NCBI GenBank assembly: GCA_946894095.1
Contig: OX335641.1
Location: 13,100,501 to 13,164,500, forward strand
Source of the DNA: Incurvaria masculella
Taxonomy: Eukaryota; Arthropoda; Insecta; Lepidoptera; Incurvariidae
Length of the DNA: 64,000 bases
Direction: 5' to 3'
Shown here: positions 23,662 through 35,556 of the stretch, in pieces
Layout: the number at the start of each line of letters is the position of its first letter
How positions within the stretch are numbered: the stretch's first letter is position 1
The notes under the pieces: generated by a model
Database searches by the model: none
Seen by the model: the letters and a program-made list of their open reading frames with translations, nothing else
What the model was told of the DNA's origin: nothing
Translations under genes and position numbers: made by a program

Positions 23662-24538
23662 GTTGACGTGATAAAGGATCGAGACAGGATCAAGCGAAAG
23701 AGAATGAATATAACGAGATTCCAGAATTGTTTGATGATTTTGGAAACCATAGACATTCTTCAGTAATTATGATCAGCGCTTAAAATAATTGACAAATTAT
23801 TGCAAATATAATTTATTCATAAAATAGGTACAAATTTCCTATAATATTACTTCACACCATCACAATGTGGGTCGCAACTTCGAGTTAAATAGCTTTAGGC
23901 GATCTATGTTTACGTCTGTTTTACGTAATATTGGTGAAATATTATAAATCAAGCTTTAATATTATAAATACAGATAACTTGGCAATGTAATCACAGTAGC
24001 ACTTTATTAAAAAACGTTTTCTGAATGATCCTTTCAAAATGTTTATTTCCCAAACCACGATATAAAAAAAAGGTATTTTTTTGGAATCCTAAATTTTTTC
24101 TACTCTATACTGCAATCCATATGTGCTTGGATAAAATATATTTCTCGGAATTAACTAAAGGCACATATACTTAGGAAAACGGAGTGTGGGAAGACCACCC
24201 GCCAGGTGGGACGACGACTTGAAGTGAGTAGGCGGAAAGCAGTGGTTCCGTACCGCTGAGGGCCGGGAGGACTGGCGAAAAATTGGAGAGGCGTATGTCC
24301 AGCAGTGGACGCAAACACGCCGACTGACTGACTGACTGACATATACTAAAGGTGGTAATAAATAATGCAAGTCTTACACTAAGCCTGGTTTTCACCTAAT
24401 GCTGATTTATTTTAATTGACACTTAAAGGGCCTTTATTACTAAAGTGATGATTATCTTGTACTGGCATTGATTGCAAGCTGCTAAGAAAAGCTCTTAATA
24501 TGTGGCAATTAAGCTAATAAGCAGTAGGTGAAAATGGG
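23662..24538 (-). repeat. Right arm of the large inverted duplication
   Basis: This is the reverse complement of 19,471-20,184, interrupted by an RTE-like LINE end at 24,171-24,340. The loop between the arms is about 3.5 kb and contains a BEL/Pao relic and other repeats. Differences between the arms are scattered substitutions and small indels. Confidence 0.9.
24171..24340 (+). mobile_element. 5'-truncated RTE-like LINE, last ~45 codons of the reverse transcriptase ORF and TGAC tail
   Basis: The frame reads GRPPARWDDDLK, stop, GGKQWFRTAEGREDWRKIGE and onward to QQWTQTR, the usual C-terminus of lepidopteran RTE-type reverse transcriptases. It ends in a (CTGA)n tail and is flanked by the duplication ACATATAC. 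The insertion is in one arm of the inverted duplication only. Confidence 0.85.
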
Positions 24539-24904
24539 GTCTAAAATCCGGGGTTTTCACGCGTATTTTCACGTTTTATCCTGATTGCCAAATTTTAGAG
24601 ATGGCAACCCTAGTCATGTGTCACATCGAGACTACTGGTTGTAGATATCGTTTAATTTTTTGAGATAGGCTTTGTAACTGTGTTTCCACGTTGTATAGGT
24701 TATGTTATTCTTTATGTGTCAATGCTTGATTCTCCTTTCTTTTACTCCTCTGATTTGCAACTGCCTTAATGAAATAACGTTAATTTCAATGCGCCGGAAG
24801 GTCATGGCCATGAGTTCTATGTTCTAGCTATGCCATTTTTTCTGATGATAATAAAGAATTTCAATTATATAAACATTTTTTTTATATTAATTGTTTGATA
24901 ATCA

Positions 24905-25140
24905 GCATTTCATATGCTTGTAGAGGGTTCAAATCCCTGCCCAGTTTATGAATCATTTTCTTTCTTTTTCCCCCGCATCGCATAAGAATACAGAATACAT
25001 GGTCGAAACGGCAATGAAAAATTTTCCGTGTTATCCATACAGTTCAAGGTAGCCGGGGACATAAATGGAAGGTCCTGGCATGGCATCTAATTTCTTTTGG
25101 AATGAGGGTAATAGCGTTAAAGGCGGAGCTTATAAGGCAC
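24905..25140 (+). mobile_element. SINE copy, tRNA-head type, decayed
   Basis: AGGGTTCAAATCCCTGCCC at 24,925, then TGGTCGAAACGGCAATGAAA, TCCATACAGTTCAAGGTAGC and GGTCCTGGCATGGCATCTAA. Confidence 0.68.
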
Positions 25141-25170
25141 AAGCCGAGTTTCCTTAATTCCCTTTAATTT

Positions 25171-25227
25171 TATACGATTGTACGGAACCCTTCGTGTGCG
25201 AGTACGACTCGCACTTGGCCGGTTTTT
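25171..25227 (+). repeat. GGGTTCCGTACCC repeat, 3' tail fragment
   Basis: Only the end (TACGGAACCC ... CGACTCGCACTTGGCCGG) remains. Confidence 0.65.
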
Positions 25228-25859
25228 TATCTAGCTCGTTGTAACGAAGCACTTAGCGCATCTCCCTTTCCCGCAAAAATACCTAACCGATTTCCTACGA
25301 GCTCGCTGGTTGCGGGTAGCTTTTGCCGATTTGAACTGTAAACAATTACACTGCTAAAAGCGTATAGAAGCGTCCCGAATCAGTTGCTCGCTTAAAGCAG
25401 TAAGTATTACAAACGATTCGGACCGTTTGTGTACGCGCTTACGGAAACAAAACAACAAACATGAAACAAATGACATTAGTGCTCGTAGTTCACCTCAAAT
25501 TTGAATCTAATCAATGCTCTAAGCTGAAGTAGAATTTTGAACTGAGGGACATTCAACGATTTGTGAAAAAACACGGTGGAAAGACGATGATTACTCTTTA
25601 GAAACGTTAAAAAGTAACATTGACAGTACCACACACGGTCCCCCACCTCCGTAGCGTGAGCACTGTGTACGGCTTTGCGTGACACAGCGCTAACTTCATA
25701 CCGTTCACGGGACGCCATTTTGAGGGCTGTAAGCGCGAATCGGACCAGTTTTGAGTGTGCTTTTGGTAACGATAGTTCGAATCGGACCACGAGCTAAATT
25801 GAACGTACTTACGCACCGGCGGAGGAGCGCGGAGGACGAGTAAACAGACAATCGCGCGG

Positions 25860-26059
25860 GAGACGAGACGGGAACGTTTTGAAGTGCAAGAAATAGACGA
25901 ACTATTTTGGAAATTCTTTTGGAACGATTATTTGTGAACATTGAGTGTATTGTGTGAGCGTGCTTGTAAGATCTCTGCTGTGTGAGAACAGCTCTGGACC
26001 AATCGCTGCAGGCTCGGACGCTGTCCGGCTGGAATACGGGATATCGCACCTACAGGTTA
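25860..26059 (+). other. Candidate non-coding first exon
   Basis: A GC-rich block becomes a 5' UTR-like sequence that ends at a donor, CTACAG|GTTAGTGAG (26,060). No ATG-led frame uses it. On the opposite strand the same island has a donor too (CGGTGC|GTAAGTACG, ending at about 25,815), so this may be a divergent promoter. No downstream exon was identified on either strand. Confidence 0.35.
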
Positions 26060-26163
26060 GTGAGTTCGGTACCTACCTACCCCTTCTAGTACGTCCATCA
26101 GTCCGCGCTAAGTGCTATTCGCAGTTTTATTAACATACGTTATATTGTTAAATGTGTTTCCCT

Positions 26164-26517
26164 TCATACTGTGTTTCGTCCCCGACGTGGTATGACCCAA
26201 CTTCTGGGAGAAAAGGAATAAATAGGAATGTTGCGCGCTCGCGACTTACGTTTGCTAGTCTCTTGTTCCGTCGGCGTGGGGGACCCTGGGTTTGCAGCAG
26301 TGTTCAGCACAAGAGTCATATATTTATACGACTTTAACACGAAATCTCGCGGTTTGTTGGGGTCATTGACATACCCATTCGTTAACGCATGTTTTGGCGA
26401 CTGATAGGTCGCCTGCGCGCGCGTTTGTTGCCAGGATGGGATACCATAGATGAAGATCGAACATACTGTAATAGGAAAATATTTTATAACTGGCAAAACA
26501 TTAGTCTTAAAAGCCAA
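26164..26517 (-). other. Open frame of 117 codons, possibly a LINE relic
   Basis: It contains PITVCSIFIYGIPSW, which is reminiscent of the thumb region of jockey-like reverse transcriptases (Y--YG-P-W), followed by an unmatched Arg/Lys-rich part. No other support. It could be chance. Confidence 0.25.
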
Positions 26518-26659
26518 AAATAGTCATAACAAAAAATGCTTATAGTACAAAATAGAATATATCTGGATAAAATAAATCATAAGAACACTTTGAATTCAAC
26601 AAACTGTTAATTACACTTAGCAGGAAATACAGCCGTACGTTGTCTTTTGTTTCTTGTTT

Positions 26660-26870
26660 TATCTATATATATCTATATTAACAAAAATGAAACCCCCCAA
26701 ATGTATGTCATTCCATAACTACCGAACGACTGCAACAAATTGGATAATTATTTTTTTGTTGTGTTTGTTATGGTCATGACCAGGTTAGTACGTAAGAAAA
26801 ATTTAGAAAAATCCACAGGAATAGTTGGAAATTTGGATGGTAATTTTGTATGAAAATCTGCATGGTAAAA
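26660..26870 (+). mobile_element. Second Helitron-like family, fragment
   Basis: TATATCTATATTAACAAAAA, then ACCGAACGACTGCAACAAATT, a motif of a common lepidopteran Helitron-like family. The 3' end is not evident. Confidence 0.45.
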
Positions 26871-27237
26871 ACGTTCTGCTATCACCAATGACATATATGA
26901 TTACTGGCTATATACTTGGAATATGACGTATAGTTTGACAGCACTGCTGTCATTTATTTTCATAACAAAAACAAAGGTCGCATTGGATTTTGGTATTTTG
27001 CAAAAATAATTAAATTTATAATGGATATTTCATTAGTTTATCCGTGATGATCCTTAGATGCTGATCATATATTGAGTGCATTCGAAACTGTAAAATGTAT
27101 TGATTTGGTCTTTTGTAAAGATGGGATTGATGTCAGTTCGTAGTTTATTCATTTGGAAAAATCATGGAGGCGAGGAAATTACTTATTTATTATTTCTTCA
27201 CCTCCATGGAAAAAATCATCCTATTTCTATGGAAAAA

Positions 27238-27740
27238 ATGCCATCAGCGAGGCGTCGAAATATCGGTTTAGATAATGTTTTCGTACATGCTAATATTAGT
27301 TCGACGGCTTTTACGCCCGGTTTCACCACCTCAAGTTACAAAAATCCTAAAGTTATATTTCGATTACACCATATAAATCTGCATTGTGACCGAAAGTAAC
27401 CTATCGATCAGCGAGACGTCGAAATATCGGTTTAGAGAATATTTTCATCCATGCTAACATAATAAATGAGAAAGTAACACGGCTGTTACAAGGCTATTAC
27501 GCCCGGTTTCACCCCCTTAAGTTGTAAAAATCCTAAAGTTATCTTTCGGTTACACCATATAAATCTGTAATGTGACCGCAAGTTACCTATCGATCAGCGA
27601 GGCGTCGAAATTTTGGTTTAGAGATTTTTTTCAGCCATGCTAATATAATAAATGAGAAAGTAACTCTATTAGTTGGACGGCCGTCTTAGGCCCGGTTTCA
27701 CTGTTTCAAGTTACAAAAATCCCAAATTAAATTGTAAATC
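27238..27740 (+). repeat. Three tandem ~170-190-bp units
   Basis: Each unit carries ATCAGCGAGRCGTCGAAAT, CATGCTAATATAATAAATGA and CGCCCGGTTTCACC. The parts are diverged by about 10-15%. The CCCGGTTTCACCACCT motif is also the end of the hairpin element at 63,432. Confidence 0.75.
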
Positions 27741-27889
27741 GTTTGTCAGTTACTGTCACTTTCTGAAATAGGCTAGGCTTAAAATCAGCGACTAACATAT
27801 GTTAGTCACATGCTGCGTCTAGACCTTTTGTTGCACCTTGTTATTAAAATTTAGGCTATTTCACGTGTACTTAAATTTACAAGAATTAA

Positions 27890-28310
27890 GGCCCTGGTAC
27901 TAGCCATATCGCAAAGTTTGACGAGGCACTCCAAATAAACTAGCTAAGTCTGACAATTAAAAAAATAATTATTACAAAATATGATTCCTTGTCTAGAGGT
28001 CAACCTATTTTCGTTAATGTATGTTTATCTTTTCCATACAAAATAAATTGTAGAATCGGTGTCTACTTCAGAACATTTTTGACTAAATGTAGAAATCTCA
28101 AAGCAAAAACAATTATTTATAAATGCATATATGATGTTTCCACTTATATCTAGACATCATCTTACTTTAAAATTTTAAATGTTAAAAATCGACTTTTTTA
28201 TTATCATTACTATTCAAATAAATGATGAAATAAAAAATATTAACAATCCATTATCAGTCTGGAGTTCTATTTGGAATTAATGAGGCGTTTAAGGTACATT
28301 TGTATGGCGC
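27890..28310 (+). repeat. ~420-bp interspersed repeat, copy 1
   Basis: Shares GGCCCTGGTACTAGCCATAT, ATGATTCCTTGTCTAG and CAGTCTGGAGTTCTATTTGG with 57,895-58,350. No ORF and no clear terminal repeats. Confidence 0.75.
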
Positions 28311-28737
28311 GAGCTGCAGAAACTTCCTCGTTTCTGCAGCTGGTAATATGTAGCATGTATCATATCATGCAACAATAAACTTTTTTTATTTCTTATTTCT
28401 ACGTGCGGCGGAGAGCTAGCGCGACCGCGACTCGCGCCGTATACGTACCGCACCGCGCCGCCACCATCACTCATATAAGGAGACGTCCGGCAACCGCGCC
28501 GAGCAACAAAAAAACAATACAAATATTTCAATTTTGATTCAGTTTCTTTATTTTCTTATAATGAGGCTTCTTAGACTCTAATTTGTAAGGCTTCGAATAG
28601 ATAAAGAAGTTGACAGGGTACAAGCTTGCTAAAGTAACGATTTTTGCAAGAAATATTTTTCTTGCAATAACAAAGCTACATCGCCCTCTTAAGTTGTAAG
28701 GAAATGCCTTTGTAAAACATTTAAAATCGTTTTCAGA

Positions 28738-28850
28738 GTAAACCTTTTAAAACTTAGTACGAGATTAGTACCGGACTAACCATACAAAAACCAGTTTAGT
28801 CCGACCTTAATACGCGTACTAAAGTTAGTCCCCCTTCTAAATACGCTGTC
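28738..28850. mobile_element. PIF/Harbinger-like MITE, decayed copy
   Basis: The interior AACTTAGTACGAGATTAGTA and ACTAACCATACAAAAACCAG is kept; the ends are worn. Confidence 0.65.
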
Positions 28851-31800
28851 AGCGGATAATTACTGCAGTCTTAAACAATGCTTTAGTTGGCTTCAAGGAT
28901 TTTAATTATAATGTATGTTATAGTTCGATAACTGCCCTGTATCATGTAAAACATTTATAATATAAGATTTATTTAATGACACATGTATAACGTTTCAGTT
29001 GAGCTTTATGAGAAATTAATGTATTTATTAGATGAGTAGATGAGTATGTGCAGTCTTATACTGAGGTATTCGTAAATGGATGGAGCAATTTCTGCGTATC
29101 TGACCACGCTATGAACACGTCCTGGACATATTAGGGTACATTGATTAACAATATTATTATAAATAGCATCTTTCTTAAGATATATTTTTAAAAGTAACGC
29201 TCATAATACACCTTCGAAAGATTCAGAATACAAGCGAGTGAGACAGAAATGTAGGTAAGTACATCAATTTGTGCTGCCTTACTGACTTGATTCTTGGCCT
29301 GACCAGCTCCATAATTGTAATGCGTCAAACATTGGGGAAACTGGCATTAATATACATCGAAATCCGTGACACAACCTTAGCTGAATAAAAGCGTGTTAAA
29401 AAGAACTTCCTTTCTTTTTCATCTAACCACACACCATGTACTTGCTTAAAAATTGTAAGGATTGATAGAGGAAACTTGACGATGAACGCATCTCAACGGG
29501 CGAATCCACACCATAGACATATAAGTAATATAAAGTCGGTTAAAAACTTAGATGAAAAATAAATTTATTTCATCTAAGGTTAAAAAGGGGTACTCGTAGA
29601 GATGACTTGTAAAGTATGACCAGGCCAACTGTCAGTAACTTCATACGTTTGTGGCCAACTGTCATCCAGAGTCGCATTCATTGAGAGAACATAAATTGTT
29701 CATGCAAATGCATGGGACCCCGTGATCCATACGCTAGGTGCAACCGATTGCATCAAAGCGTTTACGCATAGGGATATGCACAGTACCACAGCCTTCTAAA
29801 GTATACATGTATTGCATTTTTGTATATTTGTATTATATAGATGTACAAGTTGGTAAATTTGGCAACGTCGCTTTATTGTTTGGACTGATTTTTAGCTGAC
29901 CGATTTACTTAATTCAGCAGGAATTGAAGAGTTTTTGCCATATTACCTATTCTAAGACAACATTTACGGCGTATTAAGAAAGTCCCAGTTATGTCCAAAT
30001 TGCACTAATTAATATAACTAAATTTACATTTATAAATTTAAAAGACATCTCCGTCTACTCTATAGATGGTTTATATATCTAATGTTTTGAAGACTTTTGG
30101 CCTGAGTGTATATGTGAGGCGCTCATTGCTTTTCAAACACATCCTATATGCTCTGTTTTTTATGTTTAACAAAAGCTCTCGGCGTTCGATTGAGCAATAC
30201 CAAACAATCAAATCAAGCGTGGCTACTTGCTACGTTGCCAAAGTTCACGATACTTTCTTGCTCCATCGTTAGGATTCTAAGCGCAACACGGCAACTGCGT
30301 TTATCATTACTTTTGTGAATTAAAAGCAAGACGTAACCACAAAATATCAAGTGTACTCTTTAGTGAATGTAGCAGAAGTTTTACCAGATTTTTAGGAAGT
30401 TTCAAACAAAGTGAAATCGATTCCTTTATTTTATTAGGGCATCCAAGTTTGATAAAAAATTTTTTATAGACAAGTAGATTGACAGACAAAAAAGAAACCT
30501 TCGCATTGCTAGGAAAGTTGTTTTTTGCCGATGAAAAAGAAAATACGCAATATGTAAATTTTATTATTTCAATGCTGACAGCTGTTAATATCAACGTTAG
30601 TTCTATTCGTTTGAATCCTCGAAAAAGCTCAACGAATCGAAAAAGTGAGAAAACACATTTAGGTATGTGAATCTGTAGTTAGCATCTTTAGCGGCGGCTA
30701 AACGATCAGTTCCATATGGGTGGGTCACTACCTACTCCTCGCCATCCCAACACATAGAGATATTGTATGTTATGTAACTATAATATAATATAAATAATAC
30801 TTAAAAATACCCTTAACATAAAGTTCAACTAGGTATGATCACACATATTTACACATCAAATCAACACAATCTTAACTATTACCAAACGTAAATACATATG
30901 TACCTAACTAGAATGGTGAATAAATAGGGTACACTTAACGTAGAAACATCATTTGCACACGAGGGAAGTGTAGTCCGCACAGGGGAGTTCTCATATCACT
31001 ATTCGAGGTGTCACTTCAGTATGCCTGAAAAGAGAAAAACTATCACTTTAACATCCCATAACCAACAGAAATGTTTTACAAGTACAGATAGACTAGGAGG
31101 TCGCGACAAAAATGGTGACGATTACGTAAATGGCTGAAACTGTATTCACATGGCAAAGACCAATCCTCTGAAGTTAAAAATGTTGGTCTGCCTGCGTCAA
31201 GTGGTTGCGTTACCTATATATGGCGCCTGAAAATTCAGTTATCGTTCCCAAAAAATATGATAAAGTAAATGGGTTCAAATAACGAAGCATGGAAGTATAA
31301 ATACATACTTGCTCAGTTATACCAATACTGAAGAAATATTTGGTTGTATTTAGTAGTTTTGGTGATTTAGGTTACAGAAATACGTTTAGGTGCATTTAAG
31401 TATTCAATGAAAAATCTGACTGGTTATTGTTGTTTAATAAATACCTAGGTATCAATATGTCTAGACAATCAGTATATTCATCAGCAGGTACTCGTACATA
31501 CCGACATTTATTTTGTATATCCAATCTAGCTAACGAAACCAGCGCAGAGTGGGCAGTCTGAGTTCTCACCGAAATTGGCGTTTGCGGCAAACCGATCGAC
31601 TGGCGTTTTCTCCAAACTCAATACAAGTTTTTACTAGATATTCTGTGGTTTTACTTCTTCAAGCTGTCAAAGTCAAACGCGGACTTCCGATTTGTATGAA
31701 AACGAAAACGATTTGTATGATTTGTATGGAGTGGACGTAAACGGCAACGTCGACGTATTTACGGCAACGTTGAGTAAGCTGTCAAATCAAGCTCGGACTC

Positions 31801-32128
31801 GCAAATGTTAGTTCGCTTAACGCCCGCTGCGCGCGCTCATCAATTTCTCCATACATTTGAAAACGCCAGTCGATCGGTTTGCCGTAACGCCAATTTAGGT
31901 GACAACTTAGACTACCGGCTCAGAACGCAGGCGTCGCTTGCATTTTACCGGGTTGAGTTAGGTCATGTCCTTCTCCATAAAAAAATCAGTTAGTTTCTGG
32001 ATTTATGATGTAGGTACGTTGATTACAAATTAGTTTGGGGTATGGCTAACTGTACTCTTAGAGCACAAAATGCGTAATCATCCATTCCTAGTGAGTGACG
32101 GATATCGAATGTATGATTGGAGGCTTAC
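28851..32128. other. 3.3 kb without recognisable gene
   Basis: AT-rich, short random frames only. The last Spec2 coding exon could be in here or at lower coordinates. GATCGACTGGCGTTTTC (31,595) recurs inverted at 31,862 (GAAAACGCCAGTCGATC), a small inverted pair around 31.6-31.9 kb. Confidence 0.45.
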
Positions 32129-32223
32129 CTTGACTCCGTAGGGGACCTCGTAGCCGCCCTTGCTCTGCATCTGGCTCTGCACGGCGTGCAGCAGCGACGA
32201 CGGCATCTCCACGTCGGTGGAGC
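32129..32223 (-). CDS. Spec2: Cdc42 small effector (SPEC/CDC42SE family), second coding exon
   Basis: The acceptor GGTGTTGCAG precedes base 32,223 and the donor AAG|GTAAGC follows 32,129. The 95 nt plus one base from the CRIB exon give 32 codons. They contain QMQSKGGY (residues 64-71), which is the conserved C-terminal block of SPEC proteins. The exon ends in phase 0 at Lys78, close to the usual family length (about 80 residues), so only a few residues remain. They are either in an unseen last exon at lower coordinates or added by read-through into the intron, which stays open for 16 codons. The 19.75-kb intron upstream holds two genes on the other strand. Confidence 0.92.
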
Positions 32224-32484
32224 CTGCAACACCCAGCGCACCCACCGTCAACAAGAGTACCCACGTCGGCCATTTTGCGAAAGAAGTCAATTCATGTTAA
32301 ATGCTTTTGAGCCAAAACAAAATGCTAACTTTCTTCTATTTTGTATTTTCATGCCTACATGTTATTGACATGTACTCTAATTTAAGGTGGTAAGTCTATT
32401 TACTCTATTACCAGAGAATGATGACTAGAAACGTGCGCTAGTAATTCTACGGAATCTAGATGGCAACAGCATCTGAATTGTTAC

Positions 32485-33034
32485 TTAAGGTGGCCCAACC
32501 CGCTCAACTCCCCATACAAACGGGGAAAGAAGATCACGCCCATATTTCTTATCAGAGATCCCAAATTTTGCTCAAAAGAGCTTTATTTGATCAAACTAGA
32601 TGTCTGATGACTGTTGGCATTGTAAAATTGTGTTTGGTTTCTAAGTTATAAGGTCCGAAAGTTCGAATTTTTCGCGCGTTTTATACAATAACTTTGGTGG
32701 TTTGTTACGCAATGATAAAGTAAGAAAATCTTAAAAATATTAGTCATCAGACACAGCTTATTTAATCAAGATTTATAATATATTTGGTTTTTGTTAGATT
32801 TTTTACTACAGCGGTCGTGGTTTACTTTTAGCTATAACTCGTTTTAAAATCAAAATTTTCGTAAATCTAACCAAATCATACACTATGCACATTGTCTTTT
32901 TTGTGGACATGTTGCATCTTCCTCATCACGGAGCCTTCCCTTTCCTTTGAAACAGAGAAGGTCCCAGAGCGCAACAGCACGGTTTTGTACAGTGCCCGCG
33001 AATGAGTTAGTCCCGCCGGGTTGGGCCACCTTAA
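32485..33034 (+). mobile_element. TTAA-flanked MITE, full-length copy A
   Basis: TTAA|GGTGGCCCAACCCG opens the element and the complement GGGTTGGGCCACC|TTAA closes it; the length is 550 bp. The interior is non-coding and shared with the other copies (TTTGATCGAACTAGATGTCT, GAAACAGAGAAGGTCCCAGA). A TTAA duplication suggests a piggyBac-related transposase, although the GG start is not the usual CCC. It lies between Spec2 exon 32,129 and two Helitron-like elements. Confidence 0.85.
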
Positions 33035-33052
33035 TTATATTTTGCAGCTCAA

Positions 33053-33331
33053 TCCATACTAATATTATAAATGCGAAAGTAACTCTGTCTGTCTGTTGCG
33101 TTTTCACCCCTAAACCGCTGAACCAATTTTAATGAACTTCGGTAGTATATACATATATAGCCTGGACCGTGGAGAAGGACATAGGCTAGCTTTTATGGCG
33201 AAAATTGGACTCGAAGGGGGTGAAATAGGGGATGAAAGTTTGTATGGGGACCTCATATAATCGAGGAAATAATTCCAGCAACAAAGTTCAAAATGACATG
33301 GACCCGAGCGGAGCTGGGTACCTCAGCTAGT
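33053..33331 (+). mobile_element. Lep1/Helitron-like non-autonomous element
   Basis: It starts ATCCATACTAATATTATAAA and ends GGGTACCTCAGCTAGT, with the internal hallmark CTGTCTGTCTGTTGCGTTTT. CTAG(T) ends and no target duplication are typical of lepidopteran Helitron-like repeats. The name is from family knowledge. Confidence 0.75.
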
Positions 33332-33594
33332 ATTCCATAAAATATAACCGCAATCGATCAATTTTTCCCAGGCATTTACAGCAGTTTTTTGGCAAACCAT
33401 AGTTCGCTGGTATAGTCTAGGTGTGAAAACCTCTAGGTGTGAAAATCTTGTAAAATAAAGTTGATGCGTATGATGACTACAATAATAGTATTAAAATTAT
33501 AAGATAATGTGCGATCCAGATTATGTTCCAAACCACCTTAGAGTTCCGAACCCATCAGACCCATGCAGAGTTTCTTGTAAACACCGCACAAAAA

Positions 33595-33873
33595 ATCCAT
33601 ACTAATATAATAAATGGGAGAGTTACTCTGTCAATCTGTCTATTACGTTTTCACGCCTAAACCGCGGAACCAATATTGATGAAATTAGGTATAGATATAT
33701 TCTGGACTTGGGGAATTGGCATAGGCCACCTTTTATGACAAAAATTAAACAAAAATGGGGTAAAAAGAGAGATCAAAGTTGTAAGTTTGTACTCAAATAA
33801 CATAAAATGTTAGGTTCAGCCCGACATCAGTTCGAAACGACATTGACCCTTGCGGAGCCGGGTACCTCAGCTA
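33595..33873 (+). mobile_element. Lep1/Helitron-like non-autonomous element, second copy
   Basis: Same start (ATCCATACTAATATAATAAA) and a mutated end (CAGCTACT); 264 bp downstream of the first copy. Confidence 0.72.
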
Positions 33874-34165
33874 CTTAGTTGTAAATATGATTATATTGCA
33901 TCGTTGTTGCCGTCAAAAAACTTTCAGTTTTTAATAGTTAAAGTTTTATAACGTATAACCATGAAAAAATGACTTCTGAGCGTAGATGGCGATGACCGTA
34001 AGCGAGATAGATAAAGAGAGATAAAACATATACAAGATCGAAATCATAACTTGCGTAGAGCAGCCGTGGCAAAGATTACTCATTGCAACCTGTGCCGTGG
34101 GTCTCAAGGTATAGAACTCTACTCTGTACTCTTTAGAGATAGAACTAACCTTAGAATCCAAAGTG

Positions 34166-34420
34166 ACTATTGTAAATAAAATGTAGGAAACAGAGTTTAG
34201 CAGCTGGACACGGCCGGGTTCTGGTCTGGATGGGTGACCGTTCGACAGTAGAGTCTGGCCTTAATTACTAAGTGGTGGGGTAATCCCGCCTGGGTTAGTA
34301 CTATCGCATTGAAAGAAAGATGGTCGAAGCTGACATAAAACAATTTCCGTGTTTTTCATCCGGTTCAATTTCCTGCCATGACACTTATTTCCCATGTGGT
34401 GCAATTTACTTATATCATGA
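34166..34420 (+). mobile_element. SINE copy with the clearest 5S-like head
   Basis: GTTTAGCAGCTGGACACGGC, CGGGTTCTGGTCTGGATGGG and TGACCG follow the 5S intragenic control region closely. The family body (AATCCCGCCTGGGTTAGTAC, TTTCATCCGGTTCAATTTCC) follows. Confidence 0.72.
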
Positions 34421-35556
34421 CAGTAGGTATACTTACTAGCAATCCAGGTCCAGCTTCATGAAATATACTTGGCTAGCTGCCTACCTAAGATTTTGTTATT
34501 TAAAGGAGAATGCCCATTGACTGCCCTGCTCCATGACGAAATGGCATGGAGCAGGCTACCCGAACACGTCTTGTGACAACGGAAGTACTATGTAATGTTC
34601 TGTCCCTGTCTTATTCATATTTTTAGTAGGAAAAGAAGTAATTGTCAATGATTCCTTTTAATTATTTAACGAGTAACTGGGGAGTAACCGTGAAAAATTG
34701 GGATTCAGATAGTTTAAAATATGTTTAAATAATAAATATAAATTATCGCATATGTGTCAATAAAAGACCCGAATGATTTCTAAGGGGCCTGGATTTGGGC
34801 TTTCTCCTTTCGTATTATTAGACAACATTAATTAACAAACAAATAAAAATGTTAGTCGTTAAAACAATTAGCGCAAATTATTTACAAACGTAATTAGTCA
34901 CTCCACTGTGTGAGTCAGTTTGGGGTCATGTCTTGTGTAACTTGTTGCTTGTCGCTCGTTTGAGAAAGAATGTTTATTCCAGATGTCTGTAGGGATTGCA
35001 TCTCCTAACACTCCAATGCATTTAATAATGAGGTCAATATATTTTCCCTGGGATAATTCTGAAGTTGTTATCTTATTGAAGTTATCAATTCTATAGTTGG
35101 TCTTGACGAAATATTTTTAATTCATGTTTTGTCAAACACGTTTTTTTATTATGTAAGGAAATATATTTAATTATTTGCCATTTTAAATATCCATACAAAC
35201 ATTGGCATAAATTAAATCTTCATTTAATGATAATAGAAGGTGTATAGCTACCAGTAGTCATAGCCGAAAAGGGGTGATTCTGTACGCGAAATTGAACAAC
35301 TTTTGTTCAACAGCTTTGGCATCCTGCCTATTCATTTTTGCTGATACATACCTACACACAAAAAATGGGCCAAGTGAGTGTCGGACGAAGGTTTCCGTGC
35401 CATTATACAAGATTCGACGGAGGATGTAATATTTCGGTGTTTAAAACAAAACTTGTAGAACAAAAGATGTTCTGTTTCACCACAGAACCCCGGCTCTGAC
35501 TACTGGTCAGAATTTTAATTGAATACACAATGTGTAATTAATTTAAAAAAACTAGC

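Noticed and set aside
28380..28520. GC-rich block with CATATAAGG as a promoter
   Set aside because: The TATA-like motif is good, but there is no donor or downstream exon and it lies inside a repeat-bearing stretch. Left as unproven.
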